Shown here: positions 10,980 through 20,984 of the stretch, in pieces
How positions within the stretch are numbered: position 1 is the stretch's first letter
Layout: each line of letters opens with the position of its first letter
Source: Diphasiastrum complanatum
Lineage: Eukaryota; Streptophyta; Lycopodiopsida; Lycopodiales; Lycopodiaceae
Length of the DNA: 64,000 nt
Direction of reading: 5' to 3'
Assembly: GCA_029204225.1 (NCBI GenBank)
Contig: CM055097.1
Coordinates: forward strand, 74,796,860-74,860,859
Notes under the pieces: generated by a model
Database searches by the model: none
Told to the model about the DNA's origin: nothing
What the model saw: the letters and a program-made list of their open reading frames with translations, nothing else
Program-made: the position numbers and the translations under genes

Positions 10980-12257
10980 CCCTCTTCAGCCCAATCATAG
11001 ATGTAAGGAGTTAGATCAAAGAACTGATAACCAATCTGGTCTGCATCTTCCTAGAAGATTGTTCATCAAATTTGACATCTCTACTTACTTGCACCTTATT
11101 GGTTTTGGGATCATACAACCTGTAGCCAGGTGAATTGATTGCATATCCCACGAATATCATGGGTCTTGATTTTTCATCAAGATTGGACCTCTTCTCTTGA
11201 GACACGTGCATGTAAGCCTTGCAACCAAACACTCTAGCATGCGACACATTGGGCTTTTTGCCACTCCATGCCTCATAAGGTGTGGCACCGCTTACAACAA
11301 CTGTCATTGATAGTGCTTCTGATATGGTGGCAGGTTCGTCATGACTAATGAAAGCCTGAGGGATGAATTGGTCAAGCTGCTATCGTTGTCTCACATATCT
11401 TCGAACTATAGGTGCTTGATCAGACGATTCTCCTTGGTGAATGACTGGGACCATAGTATTTTGCGGTTGAATGATCGTGGGTCTAGGCCCATCGACGGTA
11501 AGTGAAGTCGTTGGGACGAACTCCGTTGCTTGAACAATTCTAGGTCGTAGGCTATCGATGGAAGGTGGAGCTGCTATGGCAGTCTCTTGTTTTGGTTGCT
11601 TTTGTTTGAAATTGTAACTTGTCTTCAAGGAAGACAACATTGCGACTGATTGAGATCTGGGTCGTAACCACATCGTAAATACGATATGCCTTGTGTGAAG
11701 TTGAATAGCCGATGAAAGTAATGCGAATTTCCAGTCATGGATCGTGCAGCTTTCGACTGTGTGCGGTTCTTCTGCTCTGCTACTCCATTATATTGTGGAG
11801 TGTAGCTTGTAGTAAACTGGTGGTGCACGCCACATGAAGATAGGTAGTCCTTCATTTCATTTGACAAGAACTATCCCCCTGAATCAGACCTTAGGGCCTT
11901 GATCCTCTGACCAGTTTGATTCTCAACGTATTGCTTGAAGTCTTTGAAGCAATGAAATGCTTTTGACTTGTTCTTATTAAACATTACACTGTCAAATCGA
12001 GAGTAATCATCAATGAATGTGATAAAATACAGAGCTTGACCTAACGAAGGTACGCTCATAGGACCACATAAGTCACTGTGTATCAGTGACAAGATGGACT
12101 TCGCCCTTTTGGCTTGTCCTCTAGGAAATCTCGTTCTAGGTTGTTTCCCTATTAGACAATTTTCAAAGATATTCTGATTAGCTGTGGTGACAACAATTAT
12201 ATTCATGTCCTTGATCGTTTTATTATGATGCATATACAAGATTGAATGCATGTTCAA
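10980..12257 (-). pseudogene. Element C: integrase
   Basis: Minus-strand frames 12257-11871, 11867-11625 and 11307-11011. Visible are HSILYMHHN (zinc domain), LIHSDLCGPMSVPSLGQA and FIDDYSRFDSVMF with the first catalytic Asp, KALRSDSGG with the second Asp, and QYNGVAEQKNRTQSKA with the catalytic Glu retained. The C-terminal part gives ATPYEAWSGKKPN and VFGCKAYMHVS, then MIFVGYAINSPGYRLYD. A TAG follows RSDSGG at 11868-11870, and the linker between 11380 and 11670 reads in another frame and is Pro/Thr/Gln-rich. A segment between the Glu block and the ATPYE block seems rearranged. Confidence 0.85.
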
Positions 12258-12656
12258 ATGACTTAATTCTTGATGCCATAAATTTGCATCTCAACAACTC
12301 ATAGAAAGTGCAACATCGTGACTCAGTATGTACAAATTCTCTTCTCTATAAGCAGATAAGATTTCCTTTGAGTTCTCATCTGAAATGGTACATTGGTTGG
12401 CAGTGAACAAAGCTCTATAGCCCTGATATGTGATTTTGCTAATAGATAAAAGGTTCTTTGTTAATTTGGATACATAAAGTACTCCATTAAGCTGCCTAGT
12501 GATGCCATCAGAGAACTGTAGATGAATAGACCCTTGACCTTAAACTTGGTGTAAACTGGAGCCACCAAAGAAAATGTACTTTGATTCTGTAGCTATGAGT
12601 GTAGAGAAGAGGTCCTTGCATGGCGTCATGTGCTAAGAAGCACCTAGATCGGGATA
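12258..12656 (-). pseudogene. Element C: degenerate protease and GAG-pre-integrase
   Basis: Minus-strand reading shows YPDLGAS followed by a stop and HMTPCKDLFS near 12650, the remains of the copia protease active site (D-S-G-A changed to D-L-G-A). LYVSKLTKNLLSISKI follows near 12440-12490, and LWHQELSHLNMHS near 12250-12290 is the start of the integrase zinc motif. Several stops interrupt the frame. Confidence 0.75.
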
Positions 12657-13590
12657 CTAATGATGGGCATCTCTACTGGATTGATCTTGTACCATCAGCG
12701 TCTTCTCTTCATCTTGAGATCCTTTGACTGTATCGGAGTTCCCTTCTTGGTGCTGTTGCATCTTATTCTTTGCTTCATTGTGCTTGAGGATGTGACAATC
12801 CTTGATGTCATGGTTGGTTCTTTTGCAATGTTTGCAAAATAGCCTGGTCTTGGACGATGAGTGACTATATTGTTGTTGTTGTGGTTGTGATGATGTTGGC
12901 TGTTCTGCCTTTGTTTTCTTATCCTTGAAGCCTTTCTTCTTCCTGAAATGCTGCTTGTTTGAATAGAGTTTTATGGATTTGGTACTCGTAGATGTGGACA
13001 AGCTTTTCCTCCTGACTTCTTCCTGCAACAAGCTTGCTATCAATTTTTGGAGAGACAGCACAGGGGTATTGCTCAGAAGCAATACTAAATCATCGTAGGA
13101 GGACGGAAGACTGGCAAGAAGAGACACGGTAGAATCTTCTTCTAATATAGGAAAATCTATTGCAGCCAGTTGGTTCATCAATTGTTTGAACTCATTCAGA
13201 TGGTCGATGACTGAGGTGCTTTCACTCATTCTGAGTGTTAGTACCTTCTTCCTCAAGAAGAGGTGAGTCGAGACATCTGAGGTCTCATAGATGCTAGTGA
13301 GTGTATCCCATGCTTCTTTGGAAGTAGTGCAGTTGGATACATGAGCAATTTGAGTGTATTTAAGGTTTAGAGATACAATGGCAAGAGCCTTTCCATCCTT
13401 GGCTTCCCAAGATGGGATCTGTTTGGGTTCTGCCCGGTCTAGCTATAGAACCGTTGACATATCCCCATAACTCCTTTTCAATCAGAATCATCCTCATTTT
13501 GAACTTCCACATGTGAAAGCCATCTCCGTCAAATTTATTAATCAAGCGGATCTCTGAGGTGCCTTCCATAGTGATCAAAATTATACACAA
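12657..13590 (-). pseudogene. Element C: Gag with intact CCHC knuckle
   Basis: Two minus-strand frames: 13590-13360 (EIRLINKFDGDGFHMWKFKM, then LWGYVNGSIARPG) and 13256-12657 (VLTLRMSESTSVIDHLNEFK, LNQLAAIDFPILEED region, SLLASLPSSYDDLVL). The knuckle LFCKHCKRTNHDIKDC has all four metal ligands. The break lies between 13256 and 13360. The tail is Gln/Ser-rich (QPQQQQYSHSSSK). The sequence is similar to Gag of element K (49.8 kb), so C and K are related lineages. Confidence 0.87.
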
Positions 13591-13649
13591 ACAATTTAGA
13601 ATAGCTTTTGGAAAAAGATCCTAGAACCTAGTAATCCACTGAACGAATG

Positions 13650-13660
13650 CTCTGATACCA
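13650..13660 (-). promoter_or_regulatory. Primer-binding site of element C
   Basis: The reverse complement of 'ctctgatacca' is TGGTATCAGAG, matching the tRNA-Met primer site of copia elements. Four bases separate it from the TGTTGG that opens the LTR at 13665. Confidence 0.85.
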
Positions 13661-13664
13661 CTTC

Positions 13665-13983
13665 TGTTGGTGTATAATGTGAAATGATTGGTCTACGATT
13701 GATTGCGACTGCGACTGCAGCGGAGCTGTGATGGAAGCAGAACATGAGAGACAATTACGATGTAATGATGTCTCTACCAATAGTAAGAAAACAATGAAGA
13801 TTATGAACACAGTAATAACTATGATTTCAGAAACGTGGATTGACTAGGGAATGGAATCAAAATCTTGTTATCCTTTTGGGTTATTAGAGTGGGAATCTGA
13901 GACTACCAAAATAGTAGGATTACGAAGCATCAGGCATCTTGGACAACCATGCGATCCTCTGTCTCTGATAACCGTGTTTGTGT
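13665..13983 (-). repeat. 5' LTR of element C, part next to the primer site (split by D)
   Basis: It opens TGTTGGTGTATAATG beside the primer site and is cut at 13983 by the insertion of element D. The LTR should resume after D at 20142. On the minus strand this is the U5/R side of the LTR. I see no clear second copy to confirm the outer limit. Confidence 0.65.
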
Positions 13984-14665
13984 TGTAAAAATTACAGCAA
14001 ATAAGGATCCTAAAACACTTGAAATGATGAGGAAAACAATAGATTATGATTTCATAAGATTAGCACAAGTTGAACCATCAAAATCCATCAAAAATCTATG
14101 CTTGAACCTCACTAAATGGCCCAAATCCTTGAAGAAGGCTTCACACGTGTGAAAGTACGGCCTCCCACAGTCTGAGTACTGTACACCAAACCTACATTCA
14201 ATCCTATAATCATTAGTAATCACAAGTACTCAAACAATTATGAACATAGAGAGCAATGGCACCATTATGAGAGAAAAAACATGAAATTGCTTGATTGATT
14301 TTGGTGAGATATCATCACCTATATATACATGATCCATCACGGTTTTGGGCAGGTATGAGTAGCCCTAAACCTATCCCTAATGCTAATTTTGGTGGATCTT
14401 TCATCCCTACCAAGTTAGGGTTGGAATCTTGGAGATCCCTCAACAATGCAAAAATTACCAAAAATAGCTCCTATTTTTTCTCCCTTGTATCTAAGCATAA
14501 TTTGGACTCATTCCAAAGGTTCTAACACTTAGGTCTACTTGAGAACATCCTTATGAATGGAATCCTATGCTATTTGGCACGTGTGACAAGCCACATCATG
14601 ACCATCTAACTATTTACAAGTCATATGACCAAAACTAGTCAAGCTAGAATTGTGAATTTTTAACA
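13984..14665 (-). repeat. 3' LTR of element D
   Basis: 682 bp, TGTAAAAATT…TTTTTAACA on the plus strand. It holds a CACACGTGTG palindrome at 14142-14151 and a second CACGTG (14579-14584). A TATA-like run (TATATATA at 14320-14327, read on the minus strand) marks the U3/R region. The purine tract ATAGTGAGGAGGAG lies just inside its right edge. Confidence 0.95.
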
Positions 14666-14679
14666 CTCCTCCTCACTAT

Positions 14680-17600
14680 CTAGCTTGGTTCAATCATTGC
14701 TTTACTAATCACTCCAAGTGATGATCTGAAATTCATAGAAGGTGTCTTTTGAAGTGGTTTAGTAAGTAGATCAGCTACACATTCATTGCTTGGAACATGC
14801 TCCAAAGCAATCTCCTTGGCTTGCACCATTTTTCTCACAAAGTGATGGCATATCTCAATGTGCTTAGATCTTGCATGGAAGATTGGGTTAGATGCAAGGT
14901 GTTGGGCTGATATATTGTCATTGTAGATGATTGGTGCCTCCTCTGAATCCATGATCTTTAGTTCCACCAATAATCTCTTGATCCAAAGTACCTCCTTTGT
15001 AGTGGTTGTCAAAGCTTTGTACTCGGCCTCGGTTGAAGATAGAGATATAGTTTCTTGTTTTTTTGAAAGCCATGAAACCACACCTTCTCCTATGAAAGTT
15101 GAATAGGCACTTGTTGATTTCCTATCCCTCTTGTCCCCTGCAAAATCTGAATCACTAAATGCATGAAGGTTAATCACATCTCCTCTATATAGAATCCCAA
15201 AATCCAATGTACCCGAGATGTATCTTAGAATCCTCTTAGCCTTTTTCCAATGGATATTCAATGGATTTTGCATGGATTGGCTCAACCTACATACACTAAA
15301 GCTAAGATCTAGTCTAGTTATAGTGATCCACATTAAGGAACCTATAAGTTGCCTAAACAAAGTGATGTCCATGAAGGATCTTTCATCATCTTCATTTGGC
15401 ACTTTTACATCTTGCTCCATTGGTGTGTCAACACTTTTGCATACTTCCATCTTAAACTTCTTCAAAAGACTTTGAGCATAGTTTACTTGACTTATAAAGA
15501 TAAAATCAGACCCTCTAAGTACTTCTATGCCTAAGATGAAGTGAAGACACCCTAGATCTACCATCTTGAACTCTAAGGATAGATCTATCTTGATTTTTTC
15601 AGTACCATCAACACTATTTCCACTAATGATGATGTCATCTACATAAATGAGTAAAAGTACAATACCAACATCATCAAACTTAATGTAAAGAGTGGGAACA
15701 TATTCACTTTGAACAAAAGAAAGTGAAATAAGATAGCAATGTAGTCTTGAATTCCAAGATCTCAAGGCTTGCTTCAAGCCATAGATGCTTCTTTGGAGAT
15801 GACATACTTTGTTCTCCATTCCATGCTTGATGAACCCTTGTGGCTGCTCCATATAGATATCCTCTTACAAAAAACCATTCAAGAAAGCATTAGAGACATC
15901 CATTTGACATAGAATCCATCCAAAATGTGATGCAAGTGCAATGATTAGCCTTATTGTGACCATCTTGGCCACAGGTGCAAAAGTTTCCTCATAGTCTATC
16001 CCTCTCTCTTGAGCATAACCTTTTGCAACTAATCTTGCTTTATGTTTGTTAACACTCCCATTTGCATTCAACTTAAGCTTGAAGACCCACTTGCATCCTA
16101 TTACATTCCTTTGAGGTCTCTCAACAAGCAACCAAGTTTCATTCTCAATCAAGGCATCATACTCATCCAACATAGCTTTATACCATTCTTTGGAGTTCAA
16201 TGCATCTTCAACATTAGATGGTTCTTCAAAACTAGATAAAGCATAAGAAGTGGATGAGATACCCTCAACTTGCTATCCTTTGCCTTGATATGTGAGCCTT
16301 GATGGCTCCACTTTTGCCCTTGAAGATCTCCTTGGTGTGATAGGTGGGTTTGGTGCTTGCTCCTCCATGAGCTCCTCCTCAAAACCAAGATCTTGCTCCT
16401 CGGCCATCTTCTTCTTGATTGTTGGAGCACTTGAGCCTTCTTCAAGCATATGCATATGATGTTCATCAAAGATGACATCCCTTGAAACAACAAATTTGTT
16501 TAAGGATGGGAGATAGACTTTGTAGCCCTTGCTTGAGCTTGCATATCCAAGCATGATCCCTCTTGTGGAAGATGGATCCTCCTTGGTTCTTGTTTCCAAT
16601 GGCACATGCACATAACATATACACCCAAAAACTTTCAAGTGATTAAGATTGGGTTTCTTTCCATACAACATCTCATAAGGAGTTTTGTCTTCAATTGCTT
16701 TGCAAGACACCCTATTCATCAAGTAGTTTGCACATACAAGAGACTCACCCCAAAAGGATTTGGGCAAACAAGCATCTAATCTTAAAGCCTTAGAACATTC
16801 ACATAATGTTCTATTCCTTCTTTTAGCAACTCCATTTTGTTGAGGAGTGTAAGGACAAGAAGTCTCTTTCTTGATCCCTTCCTCCTCACAAAAGGCCTTG
16901 AACTCATTGGAGATGAATTCTCCACCATTGTCACTTCTAAGAATCTTGATGCTATGATTATGATGCTTTTCCACAAACAACTTGAACTTTACAAAAGTAT
17001 CAAATACTTGAGACTTGAAGGAAAGTAAGAACACCCAACAATATCTTGAGTAGTCATCAATGAAGGTTAAAAACATGGATGAACCTCCATTAGATTTGGT
17101 GCTAGCAATGTGCACATCCGAGTGTATGAGTTCAAGAGGATGAGATGACTTTGTGATGGAGTTAGGAAACACCTTCTTATGTGCCTTGGATAAGGCACAA
17201 GCTTCACAAACCTTGTCTTCCTTCCCAATAGACCTTGGTAGGCCTAAAACATACTCCTCCTTGATCATAGCCTCCATGGAACCCGAGTTGACATGTCCAA
17301 GTCTTTTGTGCCATAAAGTAAAGGTAGATATCTTGTTCTTCTCGGACAACATGACAACATTAGTATCCACAAATGCATCCAACTTATAAAGTTTGCCAAG
17401 TCTAGTGCCCTTAGCCACTATCTTACCCTTCTTCTTGATGAAACATTCATTTGAAGCAAAGTCAACATTGAAACCATTGTCTACCATTTGGCCAACACTT
17501 AGTAGATTCTTTGTTATTGTAGGAATGTACAAAACACCTTCTATGTTGATCTTTTTGGAAGATCCTAAGCAAAGGGGAATGCTACCAACTCCTTCAATCT

Positions 17601-18648
17601 TACAAGCTTCATCATTTGCTGTATAGATAGACTTTATAGGTCCATCATAAGATAAGAGAGAAGAGAAAAACTCCCTTTTACTAGTCATGTGTGAACTAGC
17701 ACCCGAGTCAATCCACCAAGGATCTTCTCCTTTGAAGCTTGTTGAAGAAAATATGGACATCATGAGAGAGTCCTCATGTGAACTCTCCTCCTCCTCCTCT
17801 TTGCTCATGTTGGCTTGGCTTTGATCTTGCTTCCTCTTGAAGCATTCCGAGGCATAATGCCCCATCTTGCTACAATAGTAGCACTTCACCTTTGATTTGT
17901 CCTTCTTGACTTTGGTGGTTGATGGAGATGCCTTTGAGGGTCCTTCTTGATCCTCAAGCTTTGTAGACTTCTTGAATGTTGATACTTTGCCTTTGGACTT
18001 GCCTTTTCCTTTGGTGAAGAGAGCTTGGTCATCTCCACCTTGGATGGAAAGCCTATCCATCCTCTCTTGCATTTGGCTCCTTCTTGATTCCTCGGCCATG
18101 AGTGTGCCTTGGAGTTCTTCAAGTATGGGTAGCTTACCCATAATTGCATATCCCTGAACCAAATTGTCAAATTCAAAGCTTAGTCCATTCAATATGAGTT
18201 GAACAAGCTCTTCATCCTTGATAGGATCACCTATAAAGGCTAGCTCTTTGTTCAATTCCTTTACTCTTAGGACAAAAGTATGTGCACTCTCTCCTTTCTT
18301 TTGATATCTTCTATAGATTTGATTCTTCAAAGCTAACATTCTAGTTTGGTTCTTGGATTCATAGACCTTTTGCAAAGTCTCCCAAGCATCTTGAGCTGAA
18401 GTGCAATCTCCTACCTCTCTTAAGAGTTCATTTGCAACATTCATTTTTATGCAATGTAGTGCAACATTGCACCTCTTGATGTATTTGGCTTTTTCTTGAG
18501 GATGAATAGGTTCACCCTCCTTACCATTTACAATTTCCATCAGATCTTGCATGATCATGATGGATTCCATTCTAACTTTCCATATGGAATAGTTAGTTTT
18601 GTTGAGCCTTTCATTAGTATCCAAAAGATATGCATTTATAGATGCCAT
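14680..18648 (-). pseudogene. Element D gag-pol polyprotein, two premature stops
   Basis: One minus-strand frame of 1322 codons from ATG at 18648. Gag (1 to about 290) has the CCHC knuckle C256-C259-H264-C269. Protease has DSGA at 314-317. Integrase has zinc ligands H447, H452, C481, C484 and catalytic D511 and D573, but position 609, where the D,D-35-E glutamate belongs, is Lys (AAA, 16822-16824). RT has YVDD at about 1002-1005. RNase H has SDSDFAGD, SSTEAEY and ADLLTK, ending at the stop 14680-14682. The frame is interrupted only by TAG at 16273-16275 (codon 792, linker) and TAA at 15865-15867 (codon 928, RT), both where the family has glutamine. No frameshift is seen. The product would make virus-like particles and copy RNA to DNA in the cytoplasm. 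Confidence 0.95.
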
Positions 18649-19447
18649 CTAGTCTCCTAATCAAGGACTTGACACAAATGAAGGTTACTTCTATTGATTT
18701 GATTGAAGGTCTACCTTATCCCACTTCTTAGGGACTTGAAAAGATCAGTAATAGACTTCCTATAAAGATCTAAGAATGATCTCTAACAAAATCAAATCAT
18801 AGAATACTAGAAACAATGCACTTGCTTGATTGAAGTAGACAATACTAGTAGAATTGCCCCTCTTTCTATAAAGAACATTAAAGCTTCCAAATGATCTGAT
18901 AAAGAGTGAATATTAGCAACCTAATATACTTCCAAAATCACTTGTAAAAGATCTAAATGGAACTTAATGAGGATGCAACACAATCTACTATCCAATCACA
19001 AGCAAAAAATGATCAAAATTGATGAAAAATTGATCTAATTTGGTGCATAAGTCAAGCAATGGTTGGACTGAACCTAAATCACTTTAGGAGGTGCCTACTA
19101 CACCTTAGAACAGCCTTGAAGAGTCCCCAAAACTCTGATCTTCCCTCTCCTTGAATGCTAGAAAGCCTCCTCTATGAAATCACCTCCAAAACTCGCTTAG
19201 AAATCAATGCTTGGAGCAAGCAAAACTTGCTATCTTGGTAATGTGAATTGAATTCAACTTTGCCTCTGGTTTTAGACACCTAAACACCTGCAAATGAAGT
19301 CACACAACACCAATCTCCAATGTATTTGACTCACTTTGAGTTCTAGAATCAATACTAGATGCTAAGATCCAATCTACACAAGATTTAGATCAAAAATTGT
19401 GATCAAATTGAATGAAAACCAAGGATTTAGCTCATTTCAGCCTTTAG
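18649..19447 (-). other. Leader of element D
   Basis: About 800 bases between the Gag start and the primer site, without a long frame. The 75 bases next to the primer site are repeated almost unchanged after the primer site at 56321, which identifies a second D-family 5' end there. Packaging signals would be expected here, but I cannot define them. Confidence 0.8.
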
Positions 19448-19459
19448 GCTCTGATACCA
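19448..19459 (-). promoter_or_regulatory. Primer-binding site of element D
   Basis: Plus strand 'gctctgatacca', giving TGGTATCAGAGC on the minus strand, a perfect tRNA-Met-type copia primer site directly adjoining the 5' LTR. Confidence 0.95.
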
Positions 19460-20141
19460 TGTAAAAATTATAGCAAATAAGGATCCTAAAACACTTGAAA
19501 TGATGAGGAAAACAATAGATTATGATTTCATAAGATTAGCACAAGTTGAACCATCAAAATCCATCAAAAATCTATGCTTGAACCTCACTAAATGGCCCAA
19601 ATCCTTGAAGAAGGCTTCACACGTGTGAAAGTACGGCCTCCCACAGTCTGAGTACTGTACACCAGACCTACATTCAATCCTATAATCATTAGTAATCACA
19701 AGTACTCAAACAATTATGAACATAGAGAGCAATGGCACCATTATGAGAGAAAAAACATGAAATTGCTTGATTGATTTTGGTGAGATATCATCACCTATAT
19801 ATACATGATCCATCACGGTTTTGGGCAGGTATGAGTAGCCCTAAACCTATCCCTAATGCTAATTTTGGTGGATCTTTCATCCCTACCAAGTTAGGGTTGG
19901 AATATTGGAGATCCCTCAACAATGCAAAAATTACCAAAAATAGCTCCTATTTTTTCTCCCTTGTATCTAAGCATAATTTGTACTCATTCCAAAGGTTCTA
20001 ACACTTAGGTCTACTTGAGAACATCCTTATGAATGGAATCCTATGCTATTTGGCACGTGTGACAAGCCACATCATGACCATCTAACTATTTACAAGTCAT
20101 ATGACCAAAACTAGTCAAGCTAGAATTGTGAATTTTTAACA
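19460..20141 (-). repeat. 5' LTR of element D (promoter LTR)
   Basis: 682 bp, same length as the 3' LTR with four substitutions. The TATA-like run at 19796-19803 is the likely core promoter of the element, read leftwards. The palindrome CACACGTGTG lies at 19618-19627, downstream of that TATA on the minus strand and so in transcribed LTR sequence. Confidence 0.95.
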
Positions 20142-20535
20142 GTGTGCAAGAGAGTGAGAGAGATAATTTTATTCAATCAAGAACGTAATAATTGAAAAAT
20201 AGCAAATTTGTATAATTGAGAGAATCGGAACACAATACAGTAGCGCTGATAAGCACATATTCCTACTTATAGATTCTGAAACAATGCCTACAATTCTAGC
20301 TCTCTCTCTCTCTCTCTCTCTCTCTCTATGAATCACTAACTCTAAGGAGCTAGCTATTTAAGACCTTTTGGTCGTTTTGATCACTTTGTGTATCTACAGA
20401 TTGTTCAACTCAACAACACCTATCACTCTTCTCTTTGTTCATATACATATTTATAGCTGTTAGAATCTTTTGATTTATTGCAATTACAGTTTACAAGATG
20501 ATTAACAACCGTTTAAGCAAGATCCGTAGATCCGT
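20142..20535 (-). repeat. Continuation of the split C-element LTR
   Basis: Sequence after D that should rejoin 13983. It includes a (TC)n run at 20301-20327 and, on the minus strand, TATAAATATG at about 20446-20455 and a CTTAAATAG box, both possible core promoter signals of an LTR. Assignment to C comes only from the position of D inside it. Confidence 0.5.
20301..20327. repeat. (TC)n microsatellite
   Basis: An uninterrupted TC run of about 13 units inside the LTR-like sequence, read directly. Confidence 0.95.
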
Positions 20536-20539
20536 TATT

Positions 20540-20972
20540 AGAGCATCGTGAAGGAGGAGAAGTACAAAGTAACGTATCCTCCGTATATGTCGTAGTGCAA
20601 GGATGTAGGCCGTGATGGCCGTAGTTTGTTCGCAATCATTTGAACAACCACTGGTCGTTCAATTAGTTGTTGATCATTTGCTCTGTAGGTGATCGTTTGC
20701 TTCCTTCGTTGATAATTGTAAGTGATAACTTACGGAGCTAAACGATGAGATGGGTCAACTATTGCTAGTTGACTTCATAGGAACTCGTAAATTGTCGTCG
20801 CTGGTCGACTTCGTTGATAACTGTAAGTAGGTTGTTTATGTTTTCAAACAATTGAGGAGATTTGACTCTGGTCATAGCTTCCATCATAGGAGATCGTAAG
20901 AAGGTCACTTGCGGTGGTCGACAGGATTCCGCAAGTGCTCGTAGATAGTAACCTACGGATTTTAACGACTCC
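20540..20972 (-). repeat. LTR segment inverted relative to 26085-26510
   Basis: The reverse complement of this stretch follows 26085-26510 closely, from 'gggagtcgttaaaatc' through 'ttactatctacgagcacttgcg' to 'ggatacgtta'. Both edges diverge abruptly. The partner lies in the middle of the LTR-like segment between copia A and B, so this is most likely a piece of the same LTR family in the opposite direction. It contains internal near-repeats of 'gttgataantgtaagt'. Confidence 0.75.
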
Positions 20973-20984
20973 CTTTTCTAAACT

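Larger units (their letters stand above)
13984..20141 (-). mobile_element. Copia element D: near-complete, recent insertion (6158 bp)
   Basis: Two 682-bp LTRs (13984-14665 and 19460-20141) bracket, on the minus strand, a primer site, leader, one gag-pol frame and a polypurine tract. The LTRs differ at only four positions (13995/19471, 14189/19665, 14428/19904, 14505/19981), about 0.6 percent. The flanks repeat GTGT (13980-13983 and 20142-20145), four bases of an expected five-base target duplication. It sits inside the 5' LTR of element C. It is the youngest-looking element in the window. It is not autonomous as it stands, because the frame has two premature stops and an altered integrase active site. 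Confidence 0.95.

Noticed and set aside
15218-15534. Plus-strand frames inside D
   Set aside because: They are antisense to the conserved RT of the D polyprotein. The same holds for the plus-strand frames at 17153-17626 and 17972-18157.
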